The notes: generated by a model from the sequence alone, not told the origin. DNA of 18,974 nucleotides from JAFAQB01 sp045808425 (GCA_045808425.1 JBJMFM010000158.1:1-18974); one strand, 5' to 3'. Counted from the stretch's first letter, positions 7,326 to 15,639 are shown. Program-made: numbers and translations.

Positions 7326-7359
7326 CAAAAGACTACAATCTCTATGTCAAAAGACTACA
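7326..7359. repeat. 12-bp direct repeat before the TPR gene
   Basis: CAAAAGACTACA occurs at 7326-7337 and again at 7348-7359, start to start 22 bp, about two helical turns. It lies just upstream of the possible starts of the TPR gene (7374, 7425 or 7443). It may be a paired operator or a local duplication. Confidence 0.5.
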
Positions 7360-7442
7360 TGTGGATTTAGTCTATGTTCTCGGTGAGCACAAAAAAAGGA
7401 TGTCCAAAATCTATTTATCTTCGAATGGAACATTTGAAGTTA

Positions 7443-8579
7443 ATGAGCAGACTGTTTGGAAGGAAACAGAATACGGATTATTCTTCTTCCAATGAACCTT
7501 CCAAAAAACCTACAGAAGATAGCAACGATGCTGATCGATTGGACTGGCAGAAACGAGAGTTATACAAGAAAGGCATAGACCAAATGGCAAATGAGAAGTT
7601 GGAAGATGCTATACGTAGCTTTGAGCTAGCTATAAGGGTTGATCCAAATTATGTTGATGCATGGATCAAAAAAGGTTATGCTCATTTTCACTTAGGCCAA
7701 TATACTGTTGCTATTTCATGCTATGATAAAGCTTTAGATATCGATCTCAATAACGCTGAGGCATGGAATTTAAAAGGTCTAGCGTATTATAAAATGAGGA
7801 ATTATGATCAAGCTATAGTAGCATGTGACAAGGCCGTTGACATCAACCCCAACGATGCAATGTCATGGTATAACAAGGCATGCTACCTGACATTGATCGG
7901 GAAGGTAGACTATGGGATGGAAGCCTTAAAACGTTCAATAGAAATAGACATTTCAAATGCAAAGAGGGCAGTTCGGGATAGAGATTTTGACAACGCTAGA
8001 GCAGAGGAAGGTTTTCAGCGAATTATTGAGGTTGTAGTTTTAGAATCAATAAGACAAGGATATGATTATGTTGGTAAAATTGTCTGGATTACGGGTATGG
8101 GCAGAGAAGAAGTTGAAGATGCTATGGCGAGGTTATCGATGAAAGGCTTAACTAATAAGATACAAAAGAAGTCACTTACAACTAAAGAAGAATACTACCA
8201 AATTGCAAGCGAAATTGCCGACAAGGTAGGAATCACAAAGCGGTCCGGCTTTTTCGGCAAGAGCAAGGAAGTCTATGCACCGCTACAACAATTAAAGGAT
8301 ATAAGTGAGGTTCTTGGAAGAGCCAAGGATTTCGTGGAGCGAGGTGATTTAAATGGCACTCTTGATAGTTTTGATGAGCTTATTAACCCCGCAAAGCATG
8401 GCGCTGCAATGATTGAGCAATTCTTTGATGAACATCGTGACCTCAGGTTGTTCCAAATTAGACTGAAGGATAGAGGGCAAGAGTATCTTAACTCTCATAG
8501 GTCCGATCTAATGAAGTTGATTTTAGATATTGATGTAAAAGTGAGAAGAGGCGCAGTCACAAACCCAGCAAAGGATTAA
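7443..8579 (+). CDS. TPR-repeat protein with C-terminal winged-helix-like region
   Basis: The 378-aa product (401 aa if the ATG at 7374 is used) begins with a charged, Ser-rich linker. It then has about four tetratricopeptide repeats with the typical W/Y...A....G spacing: segments beginning ELYKKGIDQMANEKLEDAI, DAWIKKGYAHFHLGQYTVAI, EAWNLKGLAYYKMRNYDQAI and MSWYNKACYLTLIGKVDYGM, ending in a helix-like cap (DFDNARAEEGFQRII). The following 55 residues (ESIRQGYDYVGKIVWITGMGREEVEDAMARL, then the SMKGLTNKIQ wing-like part) resemble a winged helix; the remainder is helical with no recognised domain. It is a soluble scaffold-type protein; partners are unknown. I prefer the ATG at 7443 (MSRLFGRK) because a TATA-like ctatttatc lies about 30 nt upstream of it. 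Confidence 0.8.
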   Translation: MSRLFGRKQNTDYSSSNEPSKKPTEDSNDADRLDWQKRELYKKGIDQMANEKLEDAIRSFELAIRVDPNYVDAWIKKGYAHFHLGQYTVAISCYDKALDIDLNNAEAWNLKGLAYYKMRNYDQAIVACDKAVDINPNDAMSWYNKACYLTLIGKVDYGMEALKRSIEIDISNAKRAVRDRDFDNARAEEGFQRIIEVVVLESIRQGYDYVGKIVWITGMGREEVEDAMARLSMKGLTNKIQKKSLTTKEEYYQIASEIADKVGITKRSGFFGKSKEVYAPLQQLKDISEVLGRAKDFVERGDLNGTLDSFDELINPAKHGAAMIEQFFDEHRDLRLFQIRLKDRGQEYLNSHRSDLMKLILDIDVKVRRGAVTNPAKD

Positions 8580-8902
8580 TTAATTGATTTTTTATTTATT
8601 TATTTAGAGCTTTTTAGCTGCAATAGCCTATAGCAATACATACATACACACATTAATATATCTCGGTAAATACAAAACAAAAAGTTCATGTTAACAGGTG
8701 GACAGAAATATAGGCATAATGAGGATGATTATGATGGCAATGACAACGATAATAAATTACTTCAACATTTGATACTGAAACTGATGATATTAATGAAGAT
8801 CATCATGACGATCGATAGCCACAACAGATATAATCTACATATATTTGCCCGGTTAGTGGTGATTGCTCGTTCAATTAATACAATAGAAGGTTAGATGTAA
8901 AA
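8580..8902. other. Intergenic spacer with T-rich terminator region
   Basis: A T-rich run (gattttttatttatttattt, about 8586-8605) directly follows the TPR stop and probably terminates that transcript, since archaeal termination is driven by oligo-T. A 68-codon frame at 8688-8894 has a biased low-complexity composition and is not considered real. Confidence 0.45.
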
Positions 8903-9508
8903 GTGGCAGCCAAGGAAGAAAAGAGAATTAGAATTCCAAACGAAATAAAATATGTCATAATTGCTGTTATTGGAATTGCAATTTTTTGGGTTGGTATTAG
9001 ATTAGTATTTGGAGTAAACAATCCATTTTATGTAGTAGCCAGTGATAGTATGGTACCTAAACTCAAAGTTGGAGATTTACTGATGGTCCAGCATGGCGGT
9101 GGTTCTTCTTTCCCTTCTTCTTCATATAGTAATTTGAAAGTAGGTGACATCATAGTCTTTAGATCACCCGGAGTAAGGGAAGATACAGGAGAGCCTGAAG
9201 TAATTGTCCATAGAGTTGCTAAGATATACACCACACCCCAAGGAGAAAGGATAATTAGAACTAAAGGTGACGCAAATCCTCATTCAATATATTTGATTGA
9301 TTATCCTATCCTATCAAGCAATTACATTGGAAAGGTAGTTGTCATTCTTCCCGGTGTTGGCTTAGTTGCAAGGGCAATTAGTCCTCCAATAAACTACATA
9401 CTTATTGCAGTCATTCTTGTTATACTTTTCTTCTTATTGTTTAAAAGAGGAAGAGATCAGAAAAAGGAACAAGAGACAGACACCGGAAGCGGGACCGTAA
9501 CTAGCTGA
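8903..9508 (+). CDS. Signal peptidase I (archaeal Sec11/SipW type)
   Basis: This membrane-bound serine protease cleaves Sec signal peptides on the outer face of the membrane. The 201-aa protein has an N-terminal helix (about 15-36), then the catalytic Ser box VVASDSMVPKLKVGDLL with Ser49, the GDIIVF strand (81-86), HRV with His103, and TKGDANP with Asp123, and a C-terminal helix (about 164-180) followed by a basic tail. Ser-His-Asp, rather than bacterial Ser-Lys, marks the archaeal/ER class. Start is GTG at 8903, since no ATG lies nearby. It would process the small secreted proteins at 12.6 kb, 13.2 kb and the right edge, though it serves the whole proteome. Confidence 0.92.
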   Translation: MAAKEEKRIRIPNEIKYVIIAVIGIAIFWVGIRLVFGVNNPFYVVASDSMVPKLKVGDLLMVQHGGGSSFPSSSYSNLKVGDIIVFRSPGVREDTGEPEVIVHRVAKIYTTPQGERIIRTKGDANPHSIYLIDYPILSSNYIGKVVVILPGVGLVARAISPPINYILIAVILVILFFLLFKRGRDQKKEQETDTGSGTVTS

Positions 9509-9840
9509 AGAGAAGATTCGATTCAAGAGATAAAGGTTGCAGTACTCCACTAACTAACAAGCAAGATCATATGCATCACCATCTTTATTATAAAAAGCAA
9601 TATCGATAGAATTCATGATAATGTAGAAATGATCTTATAAGTGCTGGTCATCTTCTGGTTCTATTTGATATGATAATAACTAATAACATGCTATTAAGCT
9701 AATTGTTATATATAGGTATCTATATATACAATAAATTTTTTTAATATTATTCTCCTTTCTAAAAGAATTGTAATTGTGGGAGCTGGCTTAGGAACGTACA
9801 GGTATATATGTATTAATACTAGAAAAAATTATACATATCT
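9509..9840. other. Intergenic spacer carrying the thi4 promoter
   Basis: No gene is seen. The tatatatgtattaatac run at about 9801-9817 is the likely TATA region for thi4, whose ATG at 9841 would be leaderless or nearly so. I looked for a TPP riboswitch and did not see its conserved CTGAGA and ACCTGA segments. Confidence 0.45.
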
Positions 9841-10647
9841 ATGGAAAGGATTTTTGCTGATGTGAGCGAGAAAGAAATTACAAGAGCTATTGCGGGTATG
9901 TTTAATGAAACAATGACAGAATATACTGATTCTGATGTAATAATTATTGGTGCAGGTCCTGCTGGATTGACTGCTGCTAGGGACTTGGCGAAAAATAAAA
10001 TAAGAACACTTGTTATAGAACAGAATAATTATATCGGTGGTGGATATTGGGTAGGCGGATATATGATGAACCCTGTAACTGTCCGGGCACCAGCCCAAAA
10101 AGTTTGGGATGAGTTGGGTGTACCCTACCGTAAAATTACTGATGGACTGTATGCTACATGGGGACCGCACGCTTGCTCAAAACTGATTGCTTCGGCCTGT
10201 GACGCCGGTGTAAGGTTCTTGCAATTAACAAAATTTGATGACTTAATATTAAAAAACAAAAATCGTGTAGGAGGCGTTGTCGTTAATTGGATGCCTGTTT
10301 CTGCTCTACCGAGAAACATTACATGTGTAGATCCAGTCGCATTAGAAAGCAAAATTGTAATTGATGCATCAGGCCATGACTCTGTAGCCGTAAAAAGATT
10401 GATGGACCGTGGGTATGTAAAGTGGAAAGGCATGGATCCATTATGGGTGGAAGGAAGCGAAGATGCAGTAGTAGGCCATACAGGCGAAATATTTCCAGGC
10501 CTGATAGCCACTGGAATGTCAGTAACTGAGACACATGGATTACCGAGGATGGGGCCAACATTTGGTTCTATGTTATTGTCTGGAAGAAAAGCTGCAGAAA
10601 TAGCATTGAACAAACTTAGAGAAATTCCTGTCCAGTTTGGTAGATAA
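9841..10647 (+). CDS. thi4: Thiazole synthase Thi4 (ADP-thiazole synthase)
   Basis: Thi4 makes the thiazole half of thiamine from NAD and glycine plus a sulfur source, using Fe(II). The 268-aa protein has the dinucleotide-binding DVIIIGAGPAGLTAARDLA (32-50), the IEQNNYIGGGYWVGG segment (59-73), and the C-terminal GMSVTETHGLPRMGPTFGSM (225-244) diagnostic of the Thi4 family. At the residue that supplies sulfur in yeast Thi4 (Cys205) and is His in Methanococcus enzymes, this protein has Cys162 in the context NITCVDPVALES. It therefore looks like the single-turnover, self-sacrificing type rather than the sulfide-using catalytic type. It is transcribed alone from the ATG at 9841. Length is normal for the family. 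Confidence 0.92.
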   Translation: MERIFADVSEKEITRAIAGMFNETMTEYTDSDVIIIGAGPAGLTAARDLAKNKIRTLVIEQNNYIGGGYWVGGYMMNPVTVRAPAQKVWDELGVPYRKITDGLYATWGPHACSKLIASACDAGVRFLQLTKFDDLILKNKNRVGGVVVNWMPVSALPRNITCVDPVALESKIVIDASGHDSVAVKRLMDRGYVKWKGMDPLWVEGSEDAVVGHTGEIFPGLIATGMSVTETHGLPRMGPTFGSMLLSGRKAAEIALNKLREIPVQFGR

Positions 10648-11207
10648 ATGCATGTTTAAGTACAATACTTAAAAAATTTAAGATAAAGAGCAGTATCTGA
10701 ATGCTACTTAATTTTTTTATGTTATTCACGAAAATAAAATATCCTAAGAAGAGACTACTGCACTTTAACATAAGATAACCATTATTGTATTCGTTATTTA
10801 CAATTTAGGAATATATCAGGGAGGAGATATATACATATGCATATGAATAAAAATTTTAACACACTATCATTATATAATATAAACAAAAATAAAAACAAGA
10901 AAAAAAATGCTTCTAAAAAAGATAACAGCAAACTAGTACTGTTGCTATATGTTATCGCTCATACATTCAACCTGCTAATGTATTTATGTCAATTCTATTA
11001 TTTTTTGTATATGGAAGCACACAAAAATACTTCATAAAAATTACCTATGAATATATTAAAGTTATTTTTTGAGAGCTTTTTTTGAATGACTTGTATAGTT
11101 TTAGGAATCATAATCAAAGGATTTCAAGATAGAATAGTTAAATTTTCAGTAACTCGAATTGCGAACAAATTATTAAATGGTCTTCCATTTTATATGGTAA
11201 TTGTCAT
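10648..11207. other. AT-rich intergenic spacer with a possible small ORF
   Basis: No confident gene is seen. A 66-codon frame at 10837-11037 (Lys/Asn-rich start, then a hydrophobic stretch KLVLLLYVIAHTFNLLMYL) follows a gggaggag motif at 10819-10826, one of the few Shine-Dalgarno-like sites in the window, but the 10-nt spacing is loose and the composition is what AT-rich noncoding DNA gives. The right end holds the trxB promoter (ttttatatgg, about 11189). Confidence 0.35.
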
Positions 11208-12248
11208 ATGCCCAATAACAATAACATGGCGGCAAATGAAGAAAAAGCAGATAGTAAGCCAAGCGAGGCATCATCATCAAATGCAGCTACGCGTTACGAT
11301 GTAATCATAATCGGATCGGGCCCGGCTGGATATACTGCTGGTGTCTATACTTCACGAGCCAAGCTCAAGACGCTAATTGTATCAGGGATGCTTCCCGGCG
11401 GTCAATTAATGACAACAAGCGAAGTAGAGAACTATCCTGGTTTTCCAAACGGAATATTTGGACCTGAACTTATGATGAATATGCGGCAGCAAGCAGAAAG
11501 GTTTGGTGCAATAGTTCTTGATGATGAGGTGATTGCAGTAAATTTTAAACAAAGGCCGTTTATAATTACAACATCCTCTGAAAGTTTTGAGGCTGAATCC
11601 GTCTTGATATGTACAGGAGCCTCTCCTCGTAAATTAGGTATTCCATCGGAGCAGCAATTTGCAGGCAGAGGAGTATCATATTGTGCAACTTGCGATGGCC
11701 CATTTTTCAAAGGTGAAGACATAGTCGTAGTTGGAGGTGGAGATACAGCCATTGAAGAGGCTACATTCCTCACAAAGTTTGGCAAATCTGTGAAAATAGT
11801 GCATCGTAGAGACTCCTTACGCGCAAGTAAAATTCTTCAAGAAAAGGCTTTTGAGAATCCAAAGATAAAATTCCTGTGGAATTCTGTGGTGGCTGATATC
11901 AAGGGTGATAAGAAAATAGCGAGCGTAACTGTAATGGACATAAATAAACAGAAAGAACAGAAAATTTCCGCCGGGGGACTATTTGTTGCAATCGGACATG
12001 ATCCTAATACAGCCATTTTCAAGGGCAAGCTGGAAATGGATGACAAAGGGTATATTATATTAAAAAACCAAACTAGAACTAGTGTGGAAGGCGTTTTTGC
12101 TGCAGGCGATGTACATGATTATAGGTATAGACAGGCAGTTACCGCAGCTGGTTTTGGGTGTATGGCTGCTCTTGATGTAGAGAAGTGGCTTGCAGAAAAA
12201 AGATACGGAAAGCAGGAAATCAAGTCAGAGTATATACACGAAAGGTAA
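11208..12248 (+). CDS. trxB: Thioredoxin reductase (NADPH, FAD-dependent)
   Basis: This flavoprotein passes electrons from NADPH through FAD and a redox disulfide to thioredoxin. In the 346-aa product the FAD-binding motif is VIIIGSGPAG (32-41), the redox-active pair is CATC (159-162) followed by DGPFF, the NADPH-binding motif is VVGGGDTAIEEA (174-185) with HRRDSLRA, and the C-terminal FAD motif is GVFAAGDVHD. It is slightly longer than the family norm because of a polar N-terminal tail (MPNNNNMAANEEKADSK). The ATG at 11226 is an alternative start that suits the TATA-like box at about 11189 better. The C-terminus ends with a basic extension (EIKSEYIHER). It is the convergent neighbour of the secreted-protein gene, sharing its terminator region. 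Confidence 0.94.
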   Translation: MPNNNNMAANEEKADSKPSEASSSNAATRYDVIIIGSGPAGYTAGVYTSRAKLKTLIVSGMLPGGQLMTTSEVENYPGFPNGIFGPELMMNMRQQAERFGAIVLDDEVIAVNFKQRPFIITTSSESFEAESVLICTGASPRKLGIPSEQQFAGRGVSYCATCDGPFFKGEDIVVVGGGDTAIEEATFLTKFGKSVKIVHRRDSLRASKILQEKAFENPKIKFLWNSVVADIKGDKKIASVTVMDINKQKEQKISAGGLFVAIGHDPNTAIFKGKLEMDDKGYIILKNQTRTSVEGVFAAGDVHDYRYRQAVTAAGFGCMAALDVEKWLAEKRYGKQEIKSEYIHER

Positions 12249-12370
12249 TACTGTTAAAACAATACAATATTTTTGTGCAAAGATTGCAGAGATAGTAAAA
12301 CAAGATATGAATTACAAATAATAGGATCACGAAAATATAAATAAAGTTACTGGCAGAAAAAACCGAATAC

Positions 12371-12397
12371 AATAATAATAATAATAATAATAATAAT
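12371..12397. repeat. (AAT)9 microsatellite
   Basis: Nine uninterrupted AAT triplets lie 123 nt after the trxB stop in noncoding DNA, with the wider run continuing into attta. Such a perfect triplet run is prone to slippage. Confidence 0.85.
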
Positions 12398-12454
12398 TTA
12401 TTCAGTTATCTAGCTTTGAAATGCATCTCCCAAATCATCAGTTAAACATTAGAT

Positions 12455-12527
12455 TTTCATAAAAATAACAATAGATAATAAAAAATAAAAAATGGGGATA
12501 GCACTGGTTTATCAACCAACGCTGTCC
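12455..12527 (-). terminator. Strong hairpin plus U-tract terminator (minus strand)
   Basis: Read on the minus strand, arms GGACAGCGTTGGTT and AACCAGTGCTATCC (12527-12496) form a 14-position stem with two G-U pairs and one C-A mismatch around a GATA loop. It is followed by CCATTTTTTATTTTTTATT, a classic U-rich tract. It lies about 50 nt beyond the stop of the minus-strand secreted-protein gene and would end that transcript. Archaeal termination needs only the U-tract, so the strong stem may mainly protect the mRNA 3' end. It may also limit read-through from trxB in the other direction. Confidence 0.65.
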
Positions 12528-12574
12528 ATTGTCTTTTTGGTTTTTAGACTGCGTTGCTCTTTATACTACTGAAT

Positions 12575-12823
12575 TCATTGGCTGGTGCTACTTGTATCCC
12601 TCTCCTCTGCCTCTTGTGGTTTACAGGGGTTTGAGGTTATCGGTTCATCTCCTATGTTATTGTTGGTTATGCAAAGATTGTTTTGGTTTGCCGTATTATG
12701 TTCTCCCTCAGAGCTTCTCAGACTCAGTGCCTGAGCTTGCATAGAAGTGACGATAGAAATCCCTGCTATCGTCAATGCAGCCAGCATCGATACGATGATA
12801 GCACTTTGTGTTGTATGGTTCAT
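12575..12823 (-). CDS. Small secreted protein with signal peptide
   Basis: The product from the ATG at 12823 is 82 aa. It begins MNHTTQSAIIVSMLAALTIA, a Sec signal peptide with a hydrophobic core at about residues 8-27 and a likely cleavage after MQAQA (about 29-33). The mature part is about 50 polar residues, Asn-rich with two cysteines (NNLCI and SNPCKP), and ends in a Glu/Ser/Thr tail. An in-frame ATG at 12871 exists, but a TATA-like aaatatatt about 28 nt before 12823 favours the shorter form. It starts with the same MNH(T/S)T motif as the divergent gene at 13175. Function unknown; it resembles the short secreted orphan proteins common in Nitrososphaerales. A strong hairpin terminator follows. 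Confidence 0.65.
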   Translation of the reverse strand: MNHTTQSAIIVSMLAALTIAGISIVTSMQAQALSLRSSEGEHNTANQNNLCITNNNIGDEPITSNPCKPQEAEERDTSSTSQ

Positions 12824-13174
12824 ATTCTCATTGACGTCGCGCGATTCTAATATATTTGATTTAAGAATCATACAGATATAACATAGTCTAATTGCATACT
12901 TCTTATGTATTCTTCTAATAGAGTATCAACCAGTACCAACAGTACCAAGTCATCACTTCAATTAGCTTTTGCTGAACATCGAAGACTATAGCTTCACGTC
13001 TTGATTAATTCTATATTAAAGCATGCATACTAAATACTTATAAAAAGATCTGAGCGAATATTAGAATTATACTTTAGATAGACAATTCAGTACTAACCTA
13101 CAGCATAAATGATATAGCATGAACCGTCGTAAGTCACATATATAGAATATAACACATAGTTTGTGACGAAATAT

Positions 13175-13381
13175 ATGAACCACTCAACTCTAGGAATAGT
13201 TGCTATCATAGCAGCAACAGCATTAGTAGCAGGAGCATTTGCTGTAATTGCACAAGCAGCATACGCGGACTCTGTTAGCTTCAAGCAATCAAACAAACAA
13301 AAGGCTAAGTGTCTTGCTCTCGTAATTAGTAGAGCAGGTGCATGTAACCAAGATGCAGAAAACGACTTTGATGTAAACTAA
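13175..13381 (+). CDS. Small secreted protein with signal peptide
   Basis: The 68-aa product begins MNHSTLGIVAIIAATALVAG, a clear Sec signal peptide, with probable cleavage after QAAYA (about 28-32). The mature peptide is only about 36 residues: DSVSFKQSNKQKAKC, a hydrophobic patch, GACNQDAENDFDVN. Its two cysteines are 12 apart and could form one disulfide. The frame also opens at GTG 13163 (MTKYM), but the ATG at 13175 gives a proper signal peptide. It shares the MNH(S/T)T start with the divergent gene at 12823, from which it is separated by about 350 nt. A hairpin with a U-run follows the stop. No function can be assigned. Confidence 0.7.
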   Translation: MNHSTLGIVAIIAATALVAGAFAVIAQAAYADSVSFKQSNKQKAKCLALVISRAGACNQDAENDFDVN

Positions 13382-13410
13382 AAACTAAAAATTCGATAGA
13401 AAGTATTCGT

Positions 13411-13453
13411 CAGCTAAAAAGTTAAGCTGCCGAAGCTCTTTTTTCTATTTTTT
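13411..13453 (+). terminator. Hairpin plus U-tract terminator
   Basis: Arms CAGCT (13411-13415) and AGCTG (13425-13429) form a short stem with a 9-nt loop, followed by ctcttttttctattttttaa. It lies 30 nt after the stop of the small secreted-protein gene and is placed to end that transcript. Confidence 0.55.
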
Positions 13454-14140
13454 AATCACTACTAGCAAAGTACCTCTCGTACTGTAAAGTGCATTCCTAT
13501 GATTCTATTGACTAGTAGAGATACAAATCGACATACAAACAGCGTAGATAATATGCAACCATGAATATTGATCGTGTTATCATAGCAGCTTCTACTGTTC
13601 CCACGATAATTAATAAGTAACTCAATTGATCTAATTCATCCATCTTCTATATGTTTACAATATAACGCGTAGCTCGACTTGTTAATGTTAATTTAAATTC
13701 GAGAAGAGATGATTGTGCATATGGTAGATTGGATAATGTATGCTTTGATATCATAGTTCACATATAGGAACAACAACGTTGAGGTCAATCATGCAATGCA
13801 GGAGCATAAGCAGCAATTTCTTGGTCCTTCTATAGCAGATTCCTATTTGACTCTTGATTTTGTAAATAAGTAATAGAAGATTGAGGAAGAGGAGGAGGAC
13901 GAGGAGATTCAAAATGATAATGCTGCTGATCACCATCCTCGTTAATCGGATGATAAAAAGGAGTAGTAGTCTCTTCTCATCTCATATTAGAGCTTTTAGT
14001 AGTTATTATTCCACTGTCTGTTCCATCTATTAATACAAAAATGTACTTTCAGTATCATCTTTAAAGAAGATTTTATCTATTGTTAATTAGACAAACTTAA
14101 TATACAGTAGATAATAATTGGTTTTGCGCAAGCATACATT
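13454..14140. other. Gene-free stretch
   Basis: No gene is supported in this stretch of almost 700 nt. It contains only short frames, including a Glu-rich run at about 13879-13908 (gaggaagaggaggaggacg) that is preceded by stops and is probably noncoding purine-rich DNA. The right end holds a TATA-like cttaatatac at about 14096-14105 for the HAD phosphatase gene. Confidence 0.45.
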
Positions 14141-14800
14141 ATGCTAATTATATTTGACGTCGAGGGCGTCCTTCTTAACGCGGAATACCTTCCTGTTTTA
14201 GCTCAAATGAAGGGTCCAGAAAAGGAAAAAGAGATATGGGATATTACAAAACAAGGCATACGCGGAGAGATTAACTGGGAAGAAGGTCTAAAAAAACGCG
14301 TCCATGCTTTGAGAGGCATTAGTTATATGGATGCTAAAAGAATAGGTGCTAACTTAGAAATTATGCCGGGTGCAAAAGAACTCTGTTCGGCCTTGAAAAA
14401 GGCTGGCTGGAAGATGATTGCTGTTTCAGGAGGATTTACAATAATTACGGATAGATTAGGGAATGAGCTAGGTATTGACAAAATATTTTCAAATGAATTA
14501 ATTTTCAATGATGGAAAACTCGAGGATATAAATCTGAAAGTAACAGCTGATAAAGCAGCCGCAATTAGACCACTAATAAATCAATGGGGAATAAGCAAAA
14601 GTGAAACTGTTGTTGTTGTCGATGGAGCGAATGATCTGACATTATTTAATTTAGCAGAATTTAAGGTGGGATTTTGTCCTGTAGATATCATAAAGGAAAA
14701 AGCAGACGCAGTCATTGAAATCAGAGACTTGGCTTTGTTACTTAATTTGCTTGAAAAGAAATTTGGCAATGCCGTACTTGCAAACATTAGTAACAGATAA
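14141..14800 (+). CDS. HAD-superfamily phosphatase, phosphoserine-phosphatase (SerB)-like
   Basis: This 219-aa protein has all HAD motifs: motif I FDVEGV (5-10) with nucleophile Asp6, motif II VSGGF (95-99), motif III Lys138 in VTADKAAA, and motif IV DGAND (161-165). The cap inserted after motif I and the SGGFT signature place it with SerB-type (HAD-IB) phosphatases, which dephosphorylate O-phosphoserine. It departs from SerB in two places: the second motif I Asp (general acid/base) is Glu8, and the usual GDGAND is VDGAND. So the substrate could be another small phosphate ester. It lies 53 nt before cofE, on the same strand, so a role in F420 or flavin-precursor metabolism is possible. Start is the ATG at 14141. 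Confidence 0.75.
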   Translation: MLIIFDVEGVLLNAEYLPVLAQMKGPEKEKEIWDITKQGIRGEINWEEGLKKRVHALRGISYMDAKRIGANLEIMPGAKELCSALKKAGWKMIAVSGGFTIITDRLGNELGIDKIFSNELIFNDGKLEDINLKVTADKAAAIRPLINQWGISKSETVVVVDGANDLTLFNLAEFKVGFCPVDIIKEKADAVIEIRDLALLLNLLEKKFGNAVLANISNR

Positions 14801-14853
14801 CCATATGATTATTTTTTATACCTGGCTATTCGATTTATAGCTGTTGTTGGCTG

Positions 14854-15639
14854 TTGAAGAGTACAAGCCAGAATAATGATATTAAAAAGATTGAAATTAT
14901 TCCAGTCTCAATTCCCAGCGATATAAAATCTGGTGATAGGCTGGATATTTTAATTTTGAAATCACTGAAGGATACTCAGGAAAAACTATTTGATAATGAC
15001 ATATTAGTTATTGCTCATAAAGTGGTCTCAAAGAGTGAAGGCCGTATAAAAAACCTAGAAAATATCAAGCCATCATCAAAATCACTGTCAATAGGGAAGC
15101 AAATTGGCAAAGATGCCAGGATTGTGAAATTAATCTTGAGTGAATCTAGAAAAATAGTACGTCTCTCTAGAGGCTTGCTGATAGTAGAAACAAAACATGG
15201 ATTTGTATGTGCGAACGCAGGAATTGATCAAAGCAATGTTGGAGACGATTTTGACTATATAGTATTATTACCAATAGATGCGGACAGATCTGCAAGAAAA
15301 ATAAGGAATTCATTAAGAAAGAAAACTGGAAAGGATATTGCAGTTGTAATATCCGATACTTTTGGAAGACCATTTAGAGAGGGACAAACAAACGTTGCAG
15401 TAGGTATAGCTGGAATCGAACCGATAAAGAGCTACATTGGAACTAGCGATATGTATGGAAAGAAACTAAGGGTAACAGAAATTGCAGTTGCAGATGAAAT
15501 TGCTTCTGCTGCAGAATTAGTAATGGGAAAAGCAGAGCGTATCCCGGTGGCGATCATAAGATTTTATAAGTATAATAAAGTAGAAAAGACCTCAATTTCC
15601 AAGTTAATTAGATCGAAAGAAAAGGACATTTTTAGATGA
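14854..15639 (+). CDS. cofE: Coenzyme F420-0:L-glutamate ligase
   Basis: CofE adds L-glutamate residues to F420-0 in a GTP- and metal-dependent reaction, the last step of coenzyme F420 synthesis. The 261-aa product matches family length and motifs: AHKVVSKSEGR (54-64), the central IVETKHGFVCANAGIDQSN (110-128), and the metal/GTP region ISDTFGRPFREGQTNVA (166-182) with VGIAGIEPI. The start is TTG at 14854; a TATA-like attttttata lies about 35 nt upstream, so it may be transcribed separately from the HAD gene or together with it. No cofC, cofD, cofG or cofH lies in the window. Thaumarchaea are known to encode F420 synthesis. Confidence 0.93.
   Translation: MKSTSQNNDIKKIEIIPVSIPSDIKSGDRLDILILKSLKDTQEKLFDNDILVIAHKVVSKSEGRIKNLENIKPSSKSLSIGKQIGKDARIVKLILSESRKIVRLSRGLLIVETKHGFVCANAGIDQSNVGDDFDYIVLLPIDADRSARKIRNSLRKKTGKDIAVVISDTFGRPFREGQTNVAVGIAGIEPIKSYIGTSDMYGKKLRVTEIAVADEIASAAELVMGKAERIPVAIIRFYKYNKVEKTSISKLIRSKEKDIFR

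Noticed and set aside
8688..8894. 68-codon plus-strand ORF before the signal peptidase gene
   Set aside because: Composition is dominated by GAT/AAT-type low complexity with no motif; it fits a chance frame in the spacer.
10837..11037. 66-codon Lys/Asn-rich ORF with a Shine-Dalgarno-like site
   Set aside because: The purine motif is 10 nt or more from the ATG and the protein composition is what AT-rich noncoding DNA gives; mentioned in the spacer entry only.
13879..13944. Glu/Asp-rich frame (IEEEEEDEE)
   Set aside because: In-frame stops immediately upstream and no start codon; probably purine-rich noncoding DNA.
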